Shown in pieces: positions 59,690 to 64,000 of a stretch of DNA of 64,000 nucleotides. How positions within the stretch are numbered: position 1 is the stretch's first letter; every line of letters begins with the position of its first letter. Under the pieces are notes generated by a model that did no database searches, was not told the origin of the DNA, and saw only the letters and a list, made by a program, of their open reading frames with translations. Location of the stretch: contig NC_071627.1 of assembly GCF_014839835.1 (NCBI RefSeq), forward strand, positions 4,403,001-4,467,000. The letters run 5' to 3'. Origin of the DNA: Dryobates pubescens. Lineage: Eukaryota > Chordata > Aves > Piciformes > Picidae. The translations under genes were made by a program, and so were the position numbers.

Positions 59690-60560
59690 TCATTCTGTTT
59701 ATCATCATCTCAGTAGCTGCTCTGCAGAAATAATTATCCTTTAGCTTTTGTCATAATAATTTAGCCTGTGCAAGGCTGAAAAATGGTCTGGGTGGCTGTT
59801 ACAGGCTGATTTTTCCCTGCTCCTTTACTCCTTTTGTGGTTCTGGTTGTTTGTTTGGGGTTTTATTTCTTGTTGGGGTTTTGTTTGCTTGTTTTTCCTTT
59901 TGGTTGGTTGGTTGGTTGGTTTGTTGTTTGTTTTTTTTCCCCTTCCCCCTTTACTGCTCTGAAAGCATCCATTGCCAGCTCCTCCACAGAGAGCAGCTGA
60001 AGGAAGAGGCCAGGGCTAAGCGAAGCTTTTGCCTCCCCACTTTGCCTGCGATGCATTTGCAGCCTAAGTGGTGGAAATGTCACTGAGCCTGTTGGCAGCG
60101 CTCGCTGGACTGGAAGGAATGCTCCTTGTTAGTGATAATATGACTTAATCAGCTTAATTATCGTGAGCCAGGAGGAGACACCTTTGTGTATTGAATAACT
60201 CATGACACGCTGGGCCACGAGAGCGGGAAGGAAGGCTTGGGATATAAATTAAATATGACCTCTTAGTGCAGGATGCACTTTGACTAATGATTCCCCTTGC
60301 CACGAAATTCAATCATTTACAAAGCTCCCATTTGAATAAATGATTTGGGTTGGGTTTTGTTGGGGGGGGGGGGGGGGGGGGTTTGGCAGTGTTTTAAACA
60401 ATGGCAGCAGTTTTGATTTCAGCTCTCGGCATTCAGCAGCGGCTCTCCGACGGCGGCGAGCAGGGCAAACAAGTTCACGTGAAATGGGTTGAGCAAGAGA
60501 GCATTTGTGCAGCCAACCATCAGCAAGGCAGCCAGAGGATCTGCAGGCAGCTGTGGGGAG
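59690..60560. other. AT-rich segment resembling conserved non-coding DNA
   Basis: Composition differs sharply from the surroundings. Homeodomain-type cores occur (ACTTAATCAGCTTAATTATC near 60143, AATAATTATCC near 59730, GATATAAATTAAAT near 60240) and an E-box CACGTG near 60478. The segment is interrupted by (TTGG)n at 59900-59920 and 20 Gs at 60362-60381. No coding potential seen. Confidence 0.45.
60362..60381 (+). repeat. Poly(G) run of 20
   Basis: Twenty consecutive G. Confidence 0.9.
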
Positions 60561-60611
60561 GTTAGCTGCTTACATGCAGGGCTAGGAATGCCTGTAACAA
60601 CAGGTGAAAGG

Positions 60612-60638
60612 AAAGCAAGCAAGCAAGCAAGCAAGCAA
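60612..60638 (+). repeat. (AAGC)n microsatellite
   Basis: About six copies of AAGC. Confidence 0.9.
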
Positions 60639-60734
60639 ACAGATCGCGTTGGAAGGAAGGAAGAAAGAGAGAGCAAAGGGTCCCAGGAGGGCCACTGAGG
60701 CTCTTCACATCAAATCTGTTCATTTCCTATGGAG

Positions 60735-61136
60735 ACAGATTGAATGAGTTGGGGTGGTTCTGTCTGGAGAGGAGAAGGCTACAAGGAGACCTTATTGTGG
60801 CTTTCCAGTACCTGAAAGGGGCTACAAGAAAGCTGGGGAGGGACTTTGTAGGGTGTCAGGGAGTGATAGGACTGGGGGGGATGGAGCAAAACTAGAAGTG
60901 GGGAGATTCAGATTGGATGTGAGGAAGAAGTTGTTCCTCATGAGGGTGGTGAGAGCCTGGCACAGGTTGCCCAGGGAGGTGGTGGAAGCCTCATCCCTGG
61001 AGGTTTTGAAGGCCAGGCTGGATGTGGCTGTGAGCAACCTGCTGTAGTGTGAGGTGTCCCTGCCCATGGCAGGGGGGTTGGAACTGGATGATCCTTGAGA
61101 TCCCTCCCACCCCTGACAGTTCTATGATCCCAGTAA
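60735..61136 (+). mobile_element. CR1 LINE fragment
   Basis: CTGTCTGGAGAGGAGAAGGC to CCCTGACAGTTCTATGATCC. Confidence 0.87.
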
Positions 61137-61616
61137 TGCCTACCACAGAAAATATCATTAATGAGCTCTAGAAATGTCTTATCTTCCATTTGCCCTGCAC
61201 AGAAAAAATAAATCAGACTCCTACAAAGGACAGAGGAGAAGGGAAAGCAGCCATCAGTCAGGAAAATGATGATGAGCGTGAGGAAGGTTGCTGATAGGCC
61301 AGGAGGCAGAGACTGTGTGATAGGAGGCTGGATGGCAGGCAGCAGAATTGGGGTTAAATTGCTGTGTGAACCCAAGAGGAGAGATGAGCTGTCTGAATCT
61401 GTTGTGTTACAGTGAATCACTGGATATCTGTATCCAAATCTTCCTCTCAAAAGCACTGGAGGTCACCGTGGTGCAGAGAGCAACACCACTACACATCTCT
61501 GAAGAGGGACTCCCTCAGCCCAAGTCTACCTGGAAAGTCAGAGGTTAGGTCAGACTCCAGCATCCCAAGGAAGCTTGGGTGGTTTGATGAGGCTCCTCTA
61601 CAGTCCATATCCATAT

Positions 61617-62125
61617 TTCATGGATTGATAGAATGGTTTGGGACCTTAAAGGTCATCCAGCTGCAATGTCCTGCTATGGGCAGGGACACCTCCCACCAGC
61701 CCAGGCTGCTCAGGGCCTCATCCATCCTGGCCTGGAATACCTCCAGGGAGAGGGCAGCCACAGCCTCCCTGGGCATCCTGTACCAGTGTCTCCCACCCTC
61801 ACTACCAAGAATTTCTCCCTCATCTCCAGTCTCAATCTGCCCTCTCCCAGCTCAAAGCCATTCTCCCTCATCCTGGCACTCCCAGCCCTTGTCCAAAGTC
61901 CCTCCCCAGCTCTCCTGGAGCCCTTCAGGTACTGGAAGGCTGCTCCTAGTTCTGCCTGGAGCCTTCTTTTCTCCAGGCTGAGCATCCTCAACTCTCCCAG
62001 CCTTCCCCACAGCAGAGGCTCTCCAGCCCTCTGGCCATTTTTGTGGCCTCCTCTGCTCCAGCAGCTCCAGATCCTTCTTGTGCTGGGGGCACCAGAGCTG
62101 GATGCAGTACTCCAGGTGGGCATCT
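61617..62125 (-). mobile_element. CR1 LINE fragment
   Basis: TGATAGAATGGTTTGGGACC to the internal CCAGAGCTGGATGCAGTACT. Confidence 0.87.
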
Positions 62126-62319
62126 CACAGCCAACACAAAATTGCTTACAAGGTGACAGCTGAGGGCTCTAGGATTCATTTTCCTGTCAAATGCTTGTCC
62201 TTATTCACACCTGCTTCATTGCTGCTCTTGCTCTGCAGTTGTTCAGTCTGTACTGATTCCATCTCCAAAGCTCCCTGAGGACAGAAGGAACATAGCCACC
62301 CAGGTATAGGTTTTTTTAT

Positions 62320-62773
62320 GCCCAGGTCCAGAGAACAGCAACAAAGTTTAAGAAGGGTCTGGAGAACAGGGCTGGGAAGGAGCAGCTGAGGGAGCTGGGG
62401 TTGGTTAGTCTGGAGGAGGCTGAGGGGAGACCTCATTGCTCTCTACAGCTCCCTGAGGGAAGGCTACAGTGAGGTGGGGGTTGGGCTCTGCTCCCTAGGA
62501 TCAGGTGAGAGGAGAGCAAATGGCCTGAATTTGTGCCAGGTCAGGGTTAGGTTGGACATGAGGAAAAATTTCTTTGCTCCCAGAGTGGTCAGGGATTGGC
62601 ACAGGCTGCCCAGGGAAGTGGTGGAGTCCCCATGCCTGGAGGTGTTCCAGAACCCTGTGGCCATGGCACCTGGGGCCATGGTTTGGTGGCCATGGTGAGG
62701 CTGGGCTGATGGCTGGACTGGATGACCTCAGAGGCCTTTTCCAACCCAAACCATTCTGTGATTCTGTGATCTA
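62320..62773 (+). mobile_element. CR1 LINE fragment
   Basis: GGTCCAGAGAACAGCAACAA to CCAACCCAAACCATTCTGTG with a doubled ATTCTGTG tail. Confidence 0.88.
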
Positions 62774-62775
62774 AA

Positions 62776-63649
62776 GGTAAAGAGTCTGACCTGGGGCTGA
62801 ATCCCAGCTGAAGGTTTCCTTTCATCCCCAGCCTCCTCCTTGAACTGCTTTTAATATCATTTACCACACGTGGAGGTAAAGTCCTACACCCCCAGCCCCT
62901 GTCTGCCAGTGGCATTCTGTCAGAGCCCAGAGGAACCACATTTGCTGTTTGCTATTTGCTTTGAGTCTCCCCTAGAAGAGCAAACTTCAGGAACCTAATC
63001 CTGGAATCAGTTCCCCAAACTCGAGCTTCATTTTCCTGTTGCCAGGAGCTGCTCTGTTCAGTTTGCTTACCAAAACCCTCCCCTGCAAACCAGTCTGCTA
63101 GCTGCCCCAGCCTACAGGAGATCTACAGCAGGGGCTGGATCCTTCTCCTATGTTCCTCAAGAATCCCTTTGGCTCCTTGGGCCTCGTGCCACATCTAGCT
63201 CCCTCAGTGCCTGTCAGGTGGCACTCACCATGCTGGCCACGTCCTTGTGGGACTTGAGCAGGCTTCAAATTGCTCCTCCTGGCACTGGGGGGGTCCAGCC
63301 TCATGCTCTATTTTCTGCTTCGATTTTCCTAGTGAGGTTGGATCAGAATCTGTCCCTACTTTGACCCCATCACTTCCAGGCATCCCTTTCTGTCCCAGGC
63401 TTTGTGTGGATTCTTTGTGTGAATCCATGAGGGATCCTGTGCTGCAAACTGCCAATTCCCCAGGGAAATTCTGTCCTCTCCATCTTACCCACATGAGGCA
63501 CAACGCCACCAGCACCCAGCTGGGACAAATCCATCCTACCTGCTGTGCTTGTGTCTACTGAGCCCTCTTGTGTTTGAAAACCAGGGGGGATCTACTTGGG
63601 TTATCCAGGGCTCACCAGCCCTGCAGTCAGTCTTGCAGGGAGGAGTTAG
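62776..63649. other. Intergenic DNA, no gene recognised
   Basis: Single-copy DNA between two CR1 fragments. No exon or known element recognised. Confidence 0.35.
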
Positions 63650-64000
63650 GAGATGAGCAATGTGCTCTTGTGGCAAGAGGCCCAATGCCATCCTGGGGTG
63701 GATTAGAAGGCCTGTGGTGAATAGGTCAAGAGAGGTTCTCCTCCCCCTCTATTCTGCCCTGCTGAGGCCACAGCTGAAATACTGTGCCCAGGTTCTGGGC
63801 CCCTCAGTTCAAGAAGGACCTCAGGGAACTGCTAGAAAAAGGGCAGCACAGAGCCACAAAGATGATTCAGGGAGTAGAAGATCTTCCTTATGAGGAGAGC
63901 CTGAGGGAGCTGAGGGCTCTGTAGCTTGGAGAGGAGGAGCCTTGAAAGGTGACCTCATTGCTGGTGCTAAAGATATGCAGGGTGAGTGCCCAGAGGCTGG
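63650..64000 (+). mobile_element. CR1 LINE fragment, runs off right edge
   Basis: GAGCAATGTGCTCTTGTGGC and CTGTGCCCAGGTTCTGGGCC are internal CR1 sequence. The 3' end lies outside. Confidence 0.83.

Noticed and set aside
59097-59733. Pro/Phe/Ser repeat ORFs
   Set aside because: Polypyrimidine tract; low complexity with no conserved domain.

Overview
The window is vertebrate nuclear DNA, almost certainly from a bird. About 48 fragments of CR1 LINEs on both strands cover roughly 20 kb by hand estimate (near 30%). That is more than I would expect for a chicken-like genome and is reminiscent of woodpeckers and their relatives (Piciformes); this lineage call is an inference. The genes have vertebrate intron-exon structure, and their order (HARS1, HARS2, ZMAT2, protocadherin) matches human 5q31.3.

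Layout. (1) 1-7680, minus strand: the first five coding exons of HARS1 (cytosolic histidyl-tRNA synthetase), running off the left edge, with a CpG-rich promoter at about 7276-7680. (2) 8700-20829, minus strand: a complete 12-exon HARS2 (mitochondrial histidyl-tRNA synthetase, 502 aa). It lies head-to-tail behind HARS1 and not head-to-head as in human. (3) 20830-21031: a 202-bp bidirectional promoter between HARS2 and ZMAT2. (4) 21032-36475, plus strand: complete six-exon ZMAT2 (199 aa, U4/U6.U5 tri-snRNP zinc finger protein). (5) 36476-49136: gene-free DNA with a polypurine tract, a 1.15-kb 36-bp minisatellite open in all six frames, a hexanucleotide microsatellite and a CpG island. (6) 49137-56370, plus strand: a complete protocadherin gene with one large 'variable' exon and three private 'constant' exons, placed where the human alpha cluster begins. 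(7) 56370-64000: no gene recognised; pyrimidine tract, CR1s and AT-rich segments that look like conserved non-coding DNA.

The two synthetases charge tRNA-His in cytosol and mitochondrion. ZMAT2 serves the spliceosome. The protocadherin is a homophilic neuronal adhesion receptor. Points of special interest: two minisatellites (ZMAT2 intron 1, HARS1 intron 3) that seem to have grown out of a functional 3' splice site; a U12-type intron kept at the same place in both HARS paralogues; the HARS2 orientation; and the stand-alone clustered-type protocadherin whose constant region mixes alpha-like and gamma-like features. No retroviral or LTR element, tRNA, rRNA or CRISPR was recognised.
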